Assembly: GCA_032119595.1 (NCBI GenBank)
Contig: JAUMBQ010000001.1
Span: 124,001 to 188,000 of the forward strand
Direction of reading: 5' to 3'
Length of the DNA: 64,000 nt
DNA from: JAGIBJ01 sp032119595
GTDB lineage: Bacteria > Actinomycetota > Thermoleophilia > Solirubrobacterales > Solirubrobacteraceae
Position numbers and translations under genes: made by a program. Within the stretch, counting starts at the first letter, position 1, and each line of letters opens with the position of its first letter. The notes under the pieces were generated by a model. The model ran no database searches, was not told the DNA's origin, and saw nothing but the letters and a program-made list of their open reading frames with translations. Shown one piece after another: positions 47,306 through 56,404 of this stretch.

Positions 47306-49957
47306 CTACGACCCGAAGGCGAGGAACGCCGAGGCGGCGGCGACATCGTCGTCGGCCTCGGGATCGCCGGCGGCTCGCGCTGCCGCCAGCGCGACCGGGG
47401 GCTCCTGGCCCTCAACGAGCGCGCGATGGAAGGCGACCATCAACCGCTGGCTCGCCCCGTCGGGCACCGGCAGCACCGACGCGACCAGGCTCCGTGTGCC
47501 CAGGCGAAGCAAGGCGGCCGACAGTCCCATGATCTCGTCGCCGGGATGGACCGACGACACGCCGGAGTCACACGCGGAGAGCACGAGCCGTTCTGGCACG
47601 CGGGCCGCGCGCTCGAGCTCGAACACGCTGAGCTGCCCACCCGTGAGTTCGAGCGCCGAGAAGAGCGGGTTGTCGCCGCGGAACTGGCCGTGGCAGGCCA
47701 AGTGGGCCAACCCGGCGCTGGCCAGGCCGTCGCGTACGTTGTCGACGGTCGCCTCGGCCGTCGGAAGAGCCACGGCGCCCGGATAGAGCGCGGCGATGGC
47801 GGCGACCTCCTCGTCGGCGTGGGCCAAGCCCGGACCGGCGGCCAGGAGCACCCCACCTGCTAGTGACACCGACTGCGCCGGGTCCTGCTGACCGCGCGCC
47901 CAGAGCGTTGCCGATGGCGCGACGGTCTGGACCGGTGACAGTCCAGGGAGCGCCGGCCACGGCATCCCATGGAGCGGTCCGGTCGGGACGATCACGAGGG
48001 AACGCCCGTCGATTCGCGGCAACAAGGGCCGCACGAGCTGTGTCGACACCGAGTCGGCCGCGCGGGTCGCTGCGTTCCTCGCTGCCTCGCGCAGCATGGT
48101 CGGCGCACCCGCCCGAGACATCCGGCCGAGGGCCATCCTGAGCGCTGCCGTCTCCCGGGTTGCGTCGTCCGCGGAGCCGAGAGCGTGCAAGGTCAGCCGG
48201 CCGGCCGCCACGACGACGGCGTGAACAGCGCCGTCGCTGACGACGAACTCAACGAGCGCAGTCTCGCCCACGACCTCGGCGAGCTGCGCCGGATCGAGCA
48301 CCGACCGCCTGGCCGCGCCCGCCTCGGAGGCCGAGAGCTGGGCCTGCCGCCGCACTTCAGCCTCCAGCCCGGCCTGACGCCGCAGCAGCGCACGCGTGTC
48401 GCGGCCGCTCTTGGCGGCAGCATCGAGGTCAGCGACCGTCGTACGCAGGGCGTTCAGTGCCTCCGCGAGCGGGCCGTCGGTTGGCGCCTGAGGCGGCGGC
48501 TGGTACAACGCCCCGGCCCGGCCGCGCTCCGCCCAAGACAGCACCTGCCCAGGCGACCGTGACTCCAGCGCCAGGTGCAGGCCGAGGGCGGCAAGTTCCA
48601 CAGCATGGGCCCCAGCACCGACGCGAAGCTCCGTCGCGCCAAGCGTCGCTCGGTGATTTTCGAGCGCGTTCCAGCCTGCGCGGAGCGCCGCTTGGGCTCC
48701 GCGGCGATTGCCGTCGAGCAGGCGTAGGAGCGCGTCGGCGTGGCGTGCCTGGACGCGAACACCAACTGGCCCGGTCCGCTGGGCACTGGCTCGACGCAGT
48801 TCAGTGCGGGCTCGCCCCGTTTTGCCAAGTTCGAGGGCTAGCTGGGCACTCAACAGCCGCGCCGCGGCCGCGGCCGCTGGCCACCCGGCCTCGTCGAGCG
48901 CGTCGGCCGCGCGGCGGGCGCGTTCCAGCAGGGCCGCGTCACGTCGTCCTCCGGCCCACTGCGCGCGAACCACGACCTCACGCGCGAGCGCCTGCCAGGG
49001 TGCGCGCCGCTGGCGAGCGAACGCGCGAACCGCCGACTCCGCGAGTGCTTCGGCTGCGGCGGGATCGCCCGAGCGAAGGGCCGCTTGGGCGGTGAGGACC
49101 CGCGCCTCGGCCGCTTCGGCCTGCATCCCCGCACCGTCCAAGGTCGCGATGGCGGTGCGCCCGGCGTCCGCAGCGTCTCGAGGAAGGCCCGCCAGGAGCA
49201 GCACCTCACACCGGTCGAGTTCGTGAATGCCGTGGCGCAGACCGCCGTAGGCCCGCATTTCGTCGCGATCGGCCTCGAGCCGCCGGAGCGCCTCGACGAG
49301 GTTGCCGCGCCGCGCCGCCAGGAACCCGAGGTTGGAACGAACGCCGGCCGACATCGCCGCCAAACCGAGTTCGTCGCAGAGTCGCTCGGCGATGAGGAGG
49401 TCGGCCTCGGCCTCAGGGAACGCGCCTCGGTACGTGAGGAGCACGCCGCGGTTGCAGTGCATTCGCACGAGGGTCTGACGATCACCACACGCGGCGGCGA
49501 GCCCTTCGACTTCGCGGTAGGCGGCAAGCGCCTCGTCGAGCCGTCCGAGCCGTTCGAGCAGCAGCGCGCGCTGCAAGCCGAGCCGGGCCGCGCCAGGGGC
49601 GAGCGTATGCGCGACCTCCGCGTGGCGCAGCGCGGCGGTCGCGTCGCCGCGGTGCTGAAGGGCCAGCGCCAGGCTCATTTCGCCTTCGGCGAGCAGGCCG
49701 TCGTCGGCGGCTTGGCGAGCGACGGTGATGGCGCGGCGCAGGTGCGCGACGCTGGTGTCGGCGTCGTCGAGTTCCAGCGAGGCCATGCCGAGCGCGCGGT
49801 GCGCGGTTGAGGCGGCGGTGAGGTCGGCGGAGCCGGAGGCGAGTTCGAGAGCTCGCGTGGCGATCGACTGCGCCAATGCCGGTTCGGCCATGACCAGCAG
49901 CCAGGCCTGGTCGGCGAGGGCCGCGGCGCTAGTGGCGCTTGGGTCCGCGTCGCTCAC
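47306..49957 (-). CDS. TPR-CHAT caspase-like protease
   Basis: An 883-residue protein. About residues 1-480 are TPR-like helical repeats (ALAAYREVEGLAAACGDRQT; GVLLTYRGAFPEAEADLLIA). The C-terminal CHAT domain has the catalytic dyad His 756 in HLACHGQF and Cys 796 in LSACDSG, with the preceding PTGPLHGMPWPALPG block intact. CHAT proteases are caspase/separase relatives and often act in conflict or signalling systems. The GTG start has CATGAT 6 bases upstream. It is the last gene of the minus-strand operon with radical SAM, sigma factor and accessory protein. Target unknown. Confidence 0.9.
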   Translation of the reverse strand: MSDADPSATSAAALADQAWLLVMAEPALAQSIATRALELASGSADLTAASTAHRALGMASLELDDADTSVAHLRRAITVARQAADDGLLAEGEMSLALALQHRGDATAALRHAEVAHTLAPGAARLGLQRALLLERLGRLDEALAAYREVEGLAAACGDRQTLVRMHCNRGVLLTYRGAFPEAEADLLIAERLCDELGLAAMSAGVRSNLGFLAARRGNLVEALRRLEADRDEMRAYGGLRHGIHELDRCEVLLLAGLPRDAADAGRTAIATLDGAGMQAEAAEARVLTAQAALRSGDPAAAEALAESAVRAFARQRRAPWQALAREVVVRAQWAGGRRDAALLERARRAADALDEAGWPAAAAAARLLSAQLALELGKTGRARTELRRASAQRTGPVGVRVQARHADALLRLLDGNRRGAQAALRAGWNALENHRATLGATELRVGAGAHAVELAALGLHLALESRSPGQVLSWAERGRAGALYQPPPQAPTDGPLAEALNALRTTVADLDAAAKSGRDTRALLRRQAGLEAEVRRQAQLSASEAGAARRSVLDPAQLAEVVGETALVEFVVSDGAVHAVVVAAGRLTLHALGSADDATRETAALRMALGRMSRAGAPTMLREAARNAATRAADSVSTQLVRPLLPRIDGRSLVIVPTGPLHGMPWPALPGLSPVQTVAPSATLWARGQQDPAQSVSLAGGVLLAAGPGLAHADEEVAAIAALYPGAVALPTAEATVDNVRDGLASAGLAHLACHGQFRGDNPLFSALELTGGQLSVFELERAARVPERLVLSACDSGVSSVHPGDEIMGLSAALLRLGTRSLVASVLPVPDGASQRLMVAFHRALVEGQEPPVALAAARAAGDPEADDDVAAASAFLAFGS

Positions 49958-50017
49958 GCCATCATCATGGCGCGCTTGCCCGTATCCGGGCTGCGCGGGC
50001 TTCGCGAGGGTTCGCGC

Positions 50018-50497
50018 TCAGATCGGCAGCCACTGGGTGACGATCGGGCGCTGGCCCTCGACGGTCACCCGCAGCCGCACGGGGCCGGTCGGCACGCCGC
50101 CGAGGGAGAACCGGCCGTGCTCGTCGAGTTCGGTGTGGAGCGTCGCTGCTGCATGTTCCACCATGAGGTGACCCGCCGCGCTCGGCACGACGTAGCCGGT
50201 GAGCGTGCGGCCGTCGACTTCGGGAGTCACGTCGACCTCGATGTATTGGTCGCTCCCGAGGCCGAACGTCAGCAGTCGCGTGGCGGTGGCAGCGCTGCGC
50301 ACCCCGGCGAGTTCACGCTCCTCGACGGCAGAATCGCGCAGCAGCTCGGCGATCTGGGCATCGAGGTCGCGCAGCTCGATCGCCGCCCGTGCAGCGGCCG
50401 TCACATGCAACGGCACCGGGTCGCCGCGACCAAAGAGGCCGCGCAGCTCCCCCATCAAGGGCTCGTCTGGATCGTTGGGAATCATCGCTTCAAACAT
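50018..50497 (-). CDS. CHAT-locus accessory protein
   Basis: A 159-residue protein. The N-terminal helical half (AARAAIELRDLDAQIAELLRDS, about 34-55) is followed by a beta-rich half (LTFGLGSDQYIEVDV...GRFSLGGVPTGPVRLRVTVEG) like the carboxypeptidase-regulatory Ig-type fold. Proteins of this plan are found between ECF sigma and CHAT genes in actinobacteria. It might restrain the sigma factor or present a substrate; neither is shown. Start ATG 50497; ATG 50485 is an alternative. It lies 21 bases after the sigma gene. Confidence 0.65.
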   Translation of the reverse strand: MFEAMIPNDPDEPLMGELRGLFGRGDPVPLHVTAAARAAIELRDLDAQIAELLRDSAVEERELAGVRSAATATRLLTFGLGSDQYIEVDVTPEVDGRTLTGYVVPSAAGHLMVEHAAATLHTELDEHGRFSLGGVPTGPVRLRVTVEGQRPIVTQWLPI

Positions 50498-50518
50498 CGT
50501 CTCTGAACAAACAGAGCG

Positions 50519-51172
50519 TCAAGAGGTCTCCGTGATACCAAGGTCTTCAAGTTCGTCGCGTAGACGCTTGAGGCAGCGCCCTCGCGTCGGCCCGATACTG
50601 CCGATCGGCATGTCGAGGGCAGCGCTCACCTCGTCGTAGCTCGGAGGAGGCTCGGCCGCCAAGACGCGCAGCAGCGTGCGGCAGCTTTCGGAGATCGCAC
50701 CGAGCGCGCGGCGCAGGAGCGCGTCCCGTTCCTGCACGAGCAGGTCACCCTCGGGCCGCTGCCGGTCATCAGGAATCTCGGCCTGCTCGTCCGTGACGAT
50801 GGTCTTCGACGACGCGGCAATGATCCGCAGCGATTCGCGCCGCGCGGTCGTCGCGAGCCAGGCACCGACGCGCTCCGGGTCCTGGATGCGGTCAAGGTTC
50901 TCGACGAGCCGAAGCCACGTCGTTTGAACGACATCCGCAGCGTCGGCATCGGAGAGCCGGTGCCCGCGCGCGGTCGCCCAGACCAGACGGTTGTAGCGAT
51001 CGACCAGACCGTTCCAGGCGGCACGATCGCCGGCGGCAGCCGCAGCGAGTTGTTCGGAGGCGTTCAAGGCGAAAAGGGTCCCGGGGGCGACCCCCGCGAC
51101 TGTATCGCCTGGCGCATCGGCGCTGGACGCGGACGACCGCGTTCGCGGGCGATGCCGGCGCCATCCAGGCAT
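50519..51172 (-). CDS. ECF-type sigma factor
   Basis: A sigma-70 family protein. Region 2 reads LVDRYNRLVWATARGHRLSDADAADVVQTTWLRLVENLDRI, and region 4 reads ISESCRTLLRVLAAEPPPSYDEVSAALDMPIGSIGPTRGRCLKRL. The outer start ATG 51172 gives 217 residues with an Arg/Ala-rich non-conserved N-terminus. TTG 51067, 7 bases after GACCCT, gives the more usual 182 residues and may be the real start. It probably directs transcription of the CHAT operon or its targets. The adjacent small protein, rather than a membrane anti-sigma factor, is its only visible partner. Confidence 0.88.
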   Translation of the reverse strand: MPGWRRHRPRTRSSASSADAPGDTVAGVAPGTLFALNASEQLAAAAAGDRAAWNGLVDRYNRLVWATARGHRLSDADAADVVQTTWLRLVENLDRIQDPERVGAWLATTARRESLRIIAASSKTIVTDEQAEIPDDRQRPEGDLLVQERDALLRRALGAISESCRTLLRVLAAEPPPSYDEVSAALDMPIGSIGPTRGRCLKRLRDELEDLGITETS

Positions 51173-51190
51173 CGCTGCGCGGGGTGCGAC

Positions 51191-52243
51191 TCAGGCAGCC
51201 GCGAGCATCGGCTGCTCAGCAGCCTCGGCCTCGGCCTTGACGAGACGCCCCGCGACCTCACGGTGCCAGGCGCTGGCCGGTGCAGCGGTCGGGTCGGCAA
51301 GTTCCCACCAAGCACGCTCGTACGCGGCGACGAGTTCTGCCGCCCGGCCACCGACCATCCAGATCTTGGCCATGTCGACCAACCGTCGGCGGTAGATGTT
51401 GCCGACGGAGAGGCGGTCGGGCACCTCGAGCGACAGCGGGCGAACGGTGCCACCAGACTCGATGATGAGAATCGGCGCCAACGCCGAGAGATCGCGGCTC
51501 GGGAACTGCGGCACGAACCGGCCGCGGTACAAGGTGAGTTCGTCGCGGGTGACGGCGTCGACCTGCACCGCGACGCCGAGTTCCGCGCCGAGGCGCTGCG
51601 CCGACGTGAGCGCCGCCGCGAGCTGATCGCCGCTAGCGACCTCGTCCGCCATCCCGAGGGCGGCGCGGCCTGCGAGTTCGAGCGGGTTGACCTGCACGGC
51701 CACCGCACCTTCGCCGGCCGCCAGGCGGACCACCGACTCAAGGCTGCCCGCGCTGGAGCCCGTGAGCGTGAAGACAAACCCGAACGGGACCTTCGCGTCG
51801 CGAACGACCGCGAGGTTGCGGACCGTCTGCGCGAACGCACCTTCGCGGCGGCGAAGCGTGTCGTGCTCGGTCTCGGTGCCGTCGATCGACACCCACAAGA
51901 AATCGATGAGCGGCGCGACCGGCGCCCAACGGCGAACCTGGTTGATGAGCATGCCGTTGGTGGTCACGGTGGTCACGAAGTCCAGGCGGCGGGCGCGGGC
52001 CAGCAGACCCGGGAGGCCGTCGTACAGAAACGGCTCGCCGCCGGAAACCTCGAGGTGCTCGTAGCCGAGGCGAGCAGCGTCCTTCACCGCAGCGTGCAGG
52101 AGTTCACGCGGGAGCTCCTCCTGACCCTGTGGGCCGGAGAGCGTCGAGCAGTGCGCGCACGCGAGGTTGCAGCGGCGCGTCGGATGGACCCGCAGTACGC
52201 CATGCGTTGCCGGCCGCCCCCGTTGCACACCATTCCCGCTCAT
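51191..52243 (-). CDS. Radical SAM protein with a cysteine-less SPASM-like tail
   Basis: A 350-residue radical SAM enzyme. Cys 25, 29 and 32 (CNLACAHC) bind the SAM cluster, and LEVSGGEPFLY (about 69) and TTNGMLI follow. The C-terminal region (GGTVRPLSLEVPDRLSVGNI) keeps the outline of a SPASM/twitch domain, where NG.V.PC....GNI is usual, but its cluster Cys are replaced. Peptide or protein modification is therefore plausible, but the auxiliary cluster is lost. ATG 52243 has GGAGG 6 bases upstream; ATG 52264 is also possible. First gene of the CHAT operon. Confidence 0.88.
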   Translation of the reverse strand: MSGNGVQRGRPATHGVLRVHPTRRCNLACAHCSTLSGPQGQEELPRELLHAAVKDAARLGYEHLEVSGGEPFLYDGLPGLLARARRLDFVTTVTTNGMLINQVRRWAPVAPLIDFLWVSIDGTETEHDTLRRREGAFAQTVRNLAVVRDAKVPFGFVFTLTGSSAGSLESVVRLAAGEGAVAVQVNPLELAGRAALGMADEVASGDQLAAALTSAQRLGAELGVAVQVDAVTRDELTLYRGRFVPQFPSRDLSALAPILIIESGGTVRPLSLEVPDRLSVGNIYRRRLVDMAKIWMVGGRAAELVAAYERAWWELADPTAAPASAWHREVAGRLVKAEAEAAEQPMLAAA

Positions 52244-52296
52244 TGCTCCCTCCGTAACGCTCATCGCGTTGCTCCCCATCTGTCCCGTTTTGATTG

Positions 52297-52320
52297 ACCG
52301 GCCGCCCCCCAGCGGCCGGT
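52297..52320 (-). promoter_or_regulatory. Hairpin in the leader of the radical SAM operon
   Basis: ACCGGCCGC-CCCCCA-GCGGCCGGT is a perfect 9-bp stem, 54 bases before ATG 52243 on the minus strand. It may be a leader hairpin; no riboswitch class is recognised. Confidence 0.4.
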
Positions 52321-52457
52321 CGTACTGAGACAGAGCGCCAAAGCGGTCCGTTGATACATCCAACGGCTGGCGACTTTGCCATCCGGGGGACAAATCGCTG
52401 TGCCGGGTCGTAGCGCGTCGACGCGAATCCCAGGCCTGGCAAGGCCGTCGACCCGCT

Positions 52458-52511
52458 CTCAGGGAACGCTCAGTCTGGACTCGGGGCGCTCTCACAGGGC
52501 CTGGCGATAGT
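52458..52511 (+). promoter_or_regulatory. 11-bp direct-repeat box and -10 of the glycosyltransferase operon
   Basis: CTCAG (52458), CTCAG (52469), CTCGG (52480) and CTCAC (52491) start exactly 11 bp apart. The last unit ends 10 bases before GATAGT (52506-52511), which is 7 bases before ATG 52519. The layout matches 13838-13898, upstream of the ApbE operon. Confidence 0.7.
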
Positions 52512-52518
52512 CCCTTCC

Positions 52519-53820
52519 ATGAGCAGCACGCCCCTCCTCCACCGTGCCGCGCCCCACGGGCCGGCTCCATCCGCCGACCCAGCGGTTGGCTCGGCCGGGC
52601 GTGCCCTGCAGCATTCTCGCGACGGGCAACCGCCGGCCGCCCAGCCGAGTCGGCAGGCCGAGAGCAACACGCCGCATGTCACGCCGGTGATCGACGTGGT
52701 CGTGCCGGTCTACAACGAAGCCCACGTGCTGGCCGCGTCGATCCGTCGCCTCCACGACCACCTCACGGCGAGTGTGCCGTTCGCGGCGCGGATCATCATC
52801 GCCAACAACGCGAGCACCGATCACACCGCCGACGTCGCCCGCGCACTGGCCACCGACCTCCCGGGCGTCGAGCTGCTCGATCTGCCGGAGAAGGGGCGCG
52901 GTCGCGCGCTGCGGGCCGCCTGGACCGAGAGCCCGGCGGAGGTCCTGTGTTACATGGATGTCGACCTCTCGACCGATCTGCGCGCCCTGCTGCCGCTCGT
53001 GGCTCCGCTGCTTTCAGGTCACAGCGACCTCGCCATCGGCACCCGCCTGGCCAAGGACTCGCGCGTCGAGCGTGGGCTGCAGCGCGAGCTCATTTCGCGC
53101 ACCTACAACCGCCTGCTGAAGTACTCCCTCGGCGCGCGGTTCTCCGACGCCCAATGCGGCTTCAAGGCGATCCGCGCCGACGCCGCCCGTCAACTCCTGC
53201 CGCAGGTCCGCGACCAGGCGTGGTTCTTCGACACCGAACTCCTCGTGTTGGCGCAGCGTGCCGGGCTGCGCATCCACGAGGTGCCGGTCGACTGGGTCGA
53301 CGACCCAGATTCGCGGGTCGACGTGGTCCGCACGGCCGTCGACGATCTCAAGGGGATCGTCCGGCTCGTCGGCTCCACCCGCGTGCCCACGTTCCTGGCG
53401 ATCGGCGTCTTCTCGACGCTCGCCTACGCGGTGCTCTTCGTGCTGCTCCGAGGCCCGCTCGGGCCAGCCGGCGCCAACGCGGCGGCGCTCGCGATCACGG
53501 CCGTCGGCAACACCCAGGCCAACCGCCACCTCACCTTCAAGGTCCGCGGCGCCGCGGACCTTGGCCGCCATCACGTGCAGGGGCTGCTCGTATTCCTGCT
53601 GTCGCTGGCGCTCACCTCCGGGGCACTGGGCGGGCTGCATCTCGTGGCATCGGCTCCGGGGCATCTCGTCGAACTCGGCGTTCTCGTGATCGCCAATCTG
53701 GTCGCGACGGCCGTGCGTTACCTGGCGCTGCGCAACTGGGTGTTCTCCGGCCCGCCTGCGGGGCCCAAGCGGCGCCGGAGCACCTGGCGACTCGTCCTCG
53801 CGGCCGTGCGCAGTCGCTGA
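52519..53820 (+). CDS. GT2 glycosyltransferase fused to a GtrA domain
   Basis: A 433-residue protein. Residues about 58-270 are a DPM1-like GT2 domain: VVVPVYNEAHVL, NNASTDHTADVA, YMDVDLSTDL (metal-binding DXD) and FFDTELLVLAQRAG. After it a GtrA membrane domain of four segments (about 295-415) with NTQANRHLTFKVRG and RYLALRNWVF. Such fusions make polyprenyl-phosphate-linked sugars and move them across the membrane. The N-terminal 50 residues are disordered. It precedes a PMT-type transferase by 130 bases; donor and acceptor steps may be paired. Confidence 0.92.
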   Translation: MSSTPLLHRAAPHGPAPSADPAVGSAGRALQHSRDGQPPAAQPSRQAESNTPHVTPVIDVVVPVYNEAHVLAASIRRLHDHLTASVPFAARIIIANNASTDHTADVARALATDLPGVELLDLPEKGRGRALRAAWTESPAEVLCYMDVDLSTDLRALLPLVAPLLSGHSDLAIGTRLAKDSRVERGLQRELISRTYNRLLKYSLGARFSDAQCGFKAIRADAARQLLPQVRDQAWFFDTELLVLAQRAGLRIHEVPVDWVDDPDSRVDVVRTAVDDLKGIVRLVGSTRVPTFLAIGVFSTLAYAVLFVLLRGPLGPAGANAAALAITAVGNTQANRHLTFKVRGAADLGRHHVQGLLVFLLSLALTSGALGGLHLVASAPGHLVELGVLVIANLVATAVRYLALRNWVFSGPPAGPKRRRSTWRLVLAAVRSR

Positions 53821-53950
53821 CCAACCCTCGCGCGCCGCCGAGCCGCCGCGCCTCCTTTTCGGGCGGCGCGCCCCGAGCCGGAACTCCGGCCTCGCGGGCG
53901 CCCGCCGAACCCCCTTCCCTCTCACGAACGAACCACGGAACCCACGCTCC

Positions 53951-56155
53951 ATGTCGACTGCACCCTCACCACCGCGCCCCTCACCGCGATTCGGACGCTC
54001 CAGCGGCCCGGCCCACGTCGACGAGACCTCCGTCTCGCGATCCGACGGGCGCCTTCGCCGCCTGATCGCAAGGACGCCGCCCGAACTCGCGGTGCTTCTG
54101 GTGATCGCCGCGTTCCTGAATCTCTACGGCCTCGGCATCAACGGCAACGCGAACGAGTACTACTCAGCGGCCGTCCATTCGATGACCCAGAGCTGGAGTG
54201 CCTTCTTCTTCGGCACGTTCGATTCGTCCGGGCTCATGACCGTCGACAAGCCGCCGCTCGCCCTGTGGGTGCAGGCGGCGTCGGCGAAGCTCTTCGGGTT
54301 CGGGACGTGGTCATTCCTCGTGCCGCAGGCGCTCATGGGCGTCGCGGCGACCGCCCTCGTGTTCGACCTCACGCGCCGCCGGTTCGGCCGGGCCGCGGGC
54401 TTCGTCGCCGGGCTCGCGCTCGCCACGACGCCGACGGCCGTTGCCGTGTTCCGGCACAACAACCCCGACGCGCTCCTGATGCTCTGCTCGACCCTTGCAC
54501 TCTGGGCGACGGTCCGGGCGTTCGAATCGCCGCAGCGCACGCGGTGGCTGGTGCTCGCCGGCGTGGCGGTCGGCCTCGGGTTCGAGGCGAAGATGGCGTC
54601 CGCGCTGCTCGTCGTGCCGGCGATCGTGGCGGCCTGGATGTACGTGCGGCCGCTCGGGCTGTGGCGTTCGATCCGTCAGATCGGTGCGTTTTCGGTCTCG
54701 GCCGCGGGCGTCGGCCTGGCCTGGCCGATCGCGGTCTGGCTCATTCCGGCCGGCAGTCGCCCGTGGATTTCGGGCACGAACGACAACTCGATCTGGTCGC
54801 TGATCTTCGGCTACAACGGCCTCGGCCGCGTGCTCGGGCAGAGCGGCGGGCCCGGTGGAGCAGCCGCGGGCGGGGCGACCGGCGGGCCGGGTGGCGGCGG
54901 AGGCATGGGCAGCGTCTTCGGCGGCGATGCCGGCCCGCTGCGCCTGCTGAACGAGTCCCTCGGGTCTCAAGGCGGCTGGCTCCTGGGCCTCGCCATCGGT
55001 GGCGGCCTCGCGATCCTGGTTGCGTCTCGGCTGCGACGCACCGACGCTCGCACCGGCTGGCTGATTGCCACCGGCGGCGCCTTTGCGACCTCCGCGGTGG
55101 CGTTTAGCTTCGCGTCCGGAATCTTCCATCCGTACTACGTGTCGGCCCTCGCGCCGTTCACGGCCGCGCTCGTCGGCGCCGGCCTCGCGACCTTGGTCGG
55201 TCGCCGGGCGCTCGGCCGCTTCGGCGTGCCGTCATCGGATGTTCTCGTCGCCCCGGTGGCAGGTGCCCCCGCAGCCACCGGGGTGGCGTCCATTGCGGAC
55301 GCCAGCGGGCCAACGCCGGCCGGGGCCATCGACGATGGCGAGCCGACGCGCCTGGTGCGCCTCATCGGTGGGGCCGGCCTGATCGCTGGGGCCGTGACCG
55401 AGGGGATCGTCCTCAACGATGCGGACCAGCTCGGCTGGCTCAGCCCGGTGCTCCTCGTGGCGACGATCGTGGCTGGCGTCATGCTCATCGCCATCTCGAG
55501 CCGCAAGGTGCGGTTGGCGGCCGTCGGCGCGGCTGCAGCGTTGCTGCTCGTCGCCCCAGCGGTGTGGTCGGCGCAGACCCTCGGTCACGCCACTCAGGGA
55601 ACGTTCCCAACCGGCGGCCCGGCGAGTGCCTCGGGCATGGGCGGCCCCGGCGGCGGCCGCGGTGGCTTCGGTCGCGGCTTGGGCGGCCCTCCCGGCATGA
55701 CGCAGAACGGCGGCACCGCGACGCCGGGCGCAGCGGGCGCGTTCGCGCCGCCGGCGGGTCCCGGCGGCCAGGGCGGCGGAGGCATGTTCTCCGGCGACCA
55801 GTCGGCCGTGACCGAGGCCGTCGCGTACGCCAAGGCCAACGGCGGCGGCACCATCGCGGTGTCCGGCCAGTCCGGTGCCGCGCCCGCCATCCTCAGTTCG
55901 GGGGCGAAGGTCGCAGGGATCGGCGGCTTCTCCGGGAGCGAGAGTGAGGTCAGCGTGAGCTGGTTCGCTGATCGTGTCGCCGGCGGCGACGTGCGCTGGG
56001 TGATGACGAGCGGCGGCGGCATGGGCGGCCGCGACGCGCGCACCGGATCCACGACCGTGATGAGCGCGGTCACCTCGGCCTGCACCGCCGTGCCGAGCGT
56101 CGACGGGCTCTACGACTGCCAGGGCAAGGACACCGCCCTGCGCTCCGCCGGCTAG
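53951..56155 (+). CDS. PMT/ArnT-type membrane glycosyltransferase
   Basis: A 734-residue GT39-like protein. NEYYSAAVHSMTQSWSAFFFGTFD (about 62-85) and LMTVDKPPLALWVQA contain the first-loop acidic residues and the lipid-binding K/P motif. About twelve membrane segments are spread over residues 35-540. Two Gly-rich stretches (about 300-320 and 555-620, with GGRGGFGRGLGGPPG) interrupt the chain. A small C-terminal soluble domain (about 620-734) with two Cys follows, as in the actinobacterial YkcA/B-like mannosyltransferases. It likely glycosylates surface molecules with the sugar lipid made by the preceding gene. Confidence 0.9.
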   Translation: MSTAPSPPRPSPRFGRSSGPAHVDETSVSRSDGRLRRLIARTPPELAVLLVIAAFLNLYGLGINGNANEYYSAAVHSMTQSWSAFFFGTFDSSGLMTVDKPPLALWVQAASAKLFGFGTWSFLVPQALMGVAATALVFDLTRRRFGRAAGFVAGLALATTPTAVAVFRHNNPDALLMLCSTLALWATVRAFESPQRTRWLVLAGVAVGLGFEAKMASALLVVPAIVAAWMYVRPLGLWRSIRQIGAFSVSAAGVGLAWPIAVWLIPAGSRPWISGTNDNSIWSLIFGYNGLGRVLGQSGGPGGAAAGGATGGPGGGGGMGSVFGGDAGPLRLLNESLGSQGGWLLGLAIGGGLAILVASRLRRTDARTGWLIATGGAFATSAVAFSFASGIFHPYYVSALAPFTAALVGAGLATLVGRRALGRFGVPSSDVLVAPVAGAPAATGVASIADASGPTPAGAIDDGEPTRLVRLIGGAGLIAGAVTEGIVLNDADQLGWLSPVLLVATIVAGVMLIAISSRKVRLAAVGAAAALLLVAPAVWSAQTLGHATQGTFPTGGPASASGMGGPGGGRGGFGRGLGGPPGMTQNGGTATPGAAGAFAPPAGPGGQGGGGMFSGDQSAVTEAVAYAKANGGGTIAVSGQSGAAPAILSSGAKVAGIGGFSGSESEVSVSWFADRVAGGDVRWVMTSGGGMGGRDARTGSTTVMSAVTSACTAVPSVDGLYDCQGKDTALRSAG

Positions 56156-56273
56156 GACAGGCCGGCGGACGGACCCCGGCCTCCCAGTGGGTGGGCTGCC
56201 GGGGCTCCCGAGATCCGCGATTGGGCGGGCGGCGGCCGAGTGGGACGCCGCCTGCCCAGCGGAACCATCAGAT

Positions 56274-56303
56274 CGACGGCGCGCCCGGAAGGGCGCGCCG
56301 TCG
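56274..56303 (+). terminator. Terminator of the glycosyltransferase operon
   Basis: CGACGGCGCGCCC-GGAA-GGGCGCGCCGTCG is a perfect 13-bp stem with a GGAA tetraloop, 119 bases after the stop of the PMT gene. Confidence 0.8.
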
Positions 56304-56366
56304 GCGGTTGGCTTTGCCAGGTGCGCGCCGTGTGCATCGATGACGGCGTGCATCCCGCCGCGCCGA

Positions 56367-56397
56367 TTGACCTCAAGCCAGCTTGAAGTGCGAGGAT
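56367..56397 (+). promoter_or_regulatory. MerR-type promoter 1 (autoregulation)
   Basis: -35 TTGACC (56367-56372), a 19-bp spacer with the dyad TCAAG-CCAG-CTTGA, and -10 GAGGAT (56392-56397), which is 7 bases before ATG 56405. A 19-bp spacer is the hallmark of promoters twisted open by MerR-family regulators. Confidence 0.8.
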
Positions 56398-56404
56398 CTG
56401 GCCT

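Noticed and set aside
52265..52442. RiPP precursor peptide upstream of the radical SAM gene
   Set aside because: The only small frame there has no convincing leader/core pattern and runs on through the radical SAM gene in another frame.
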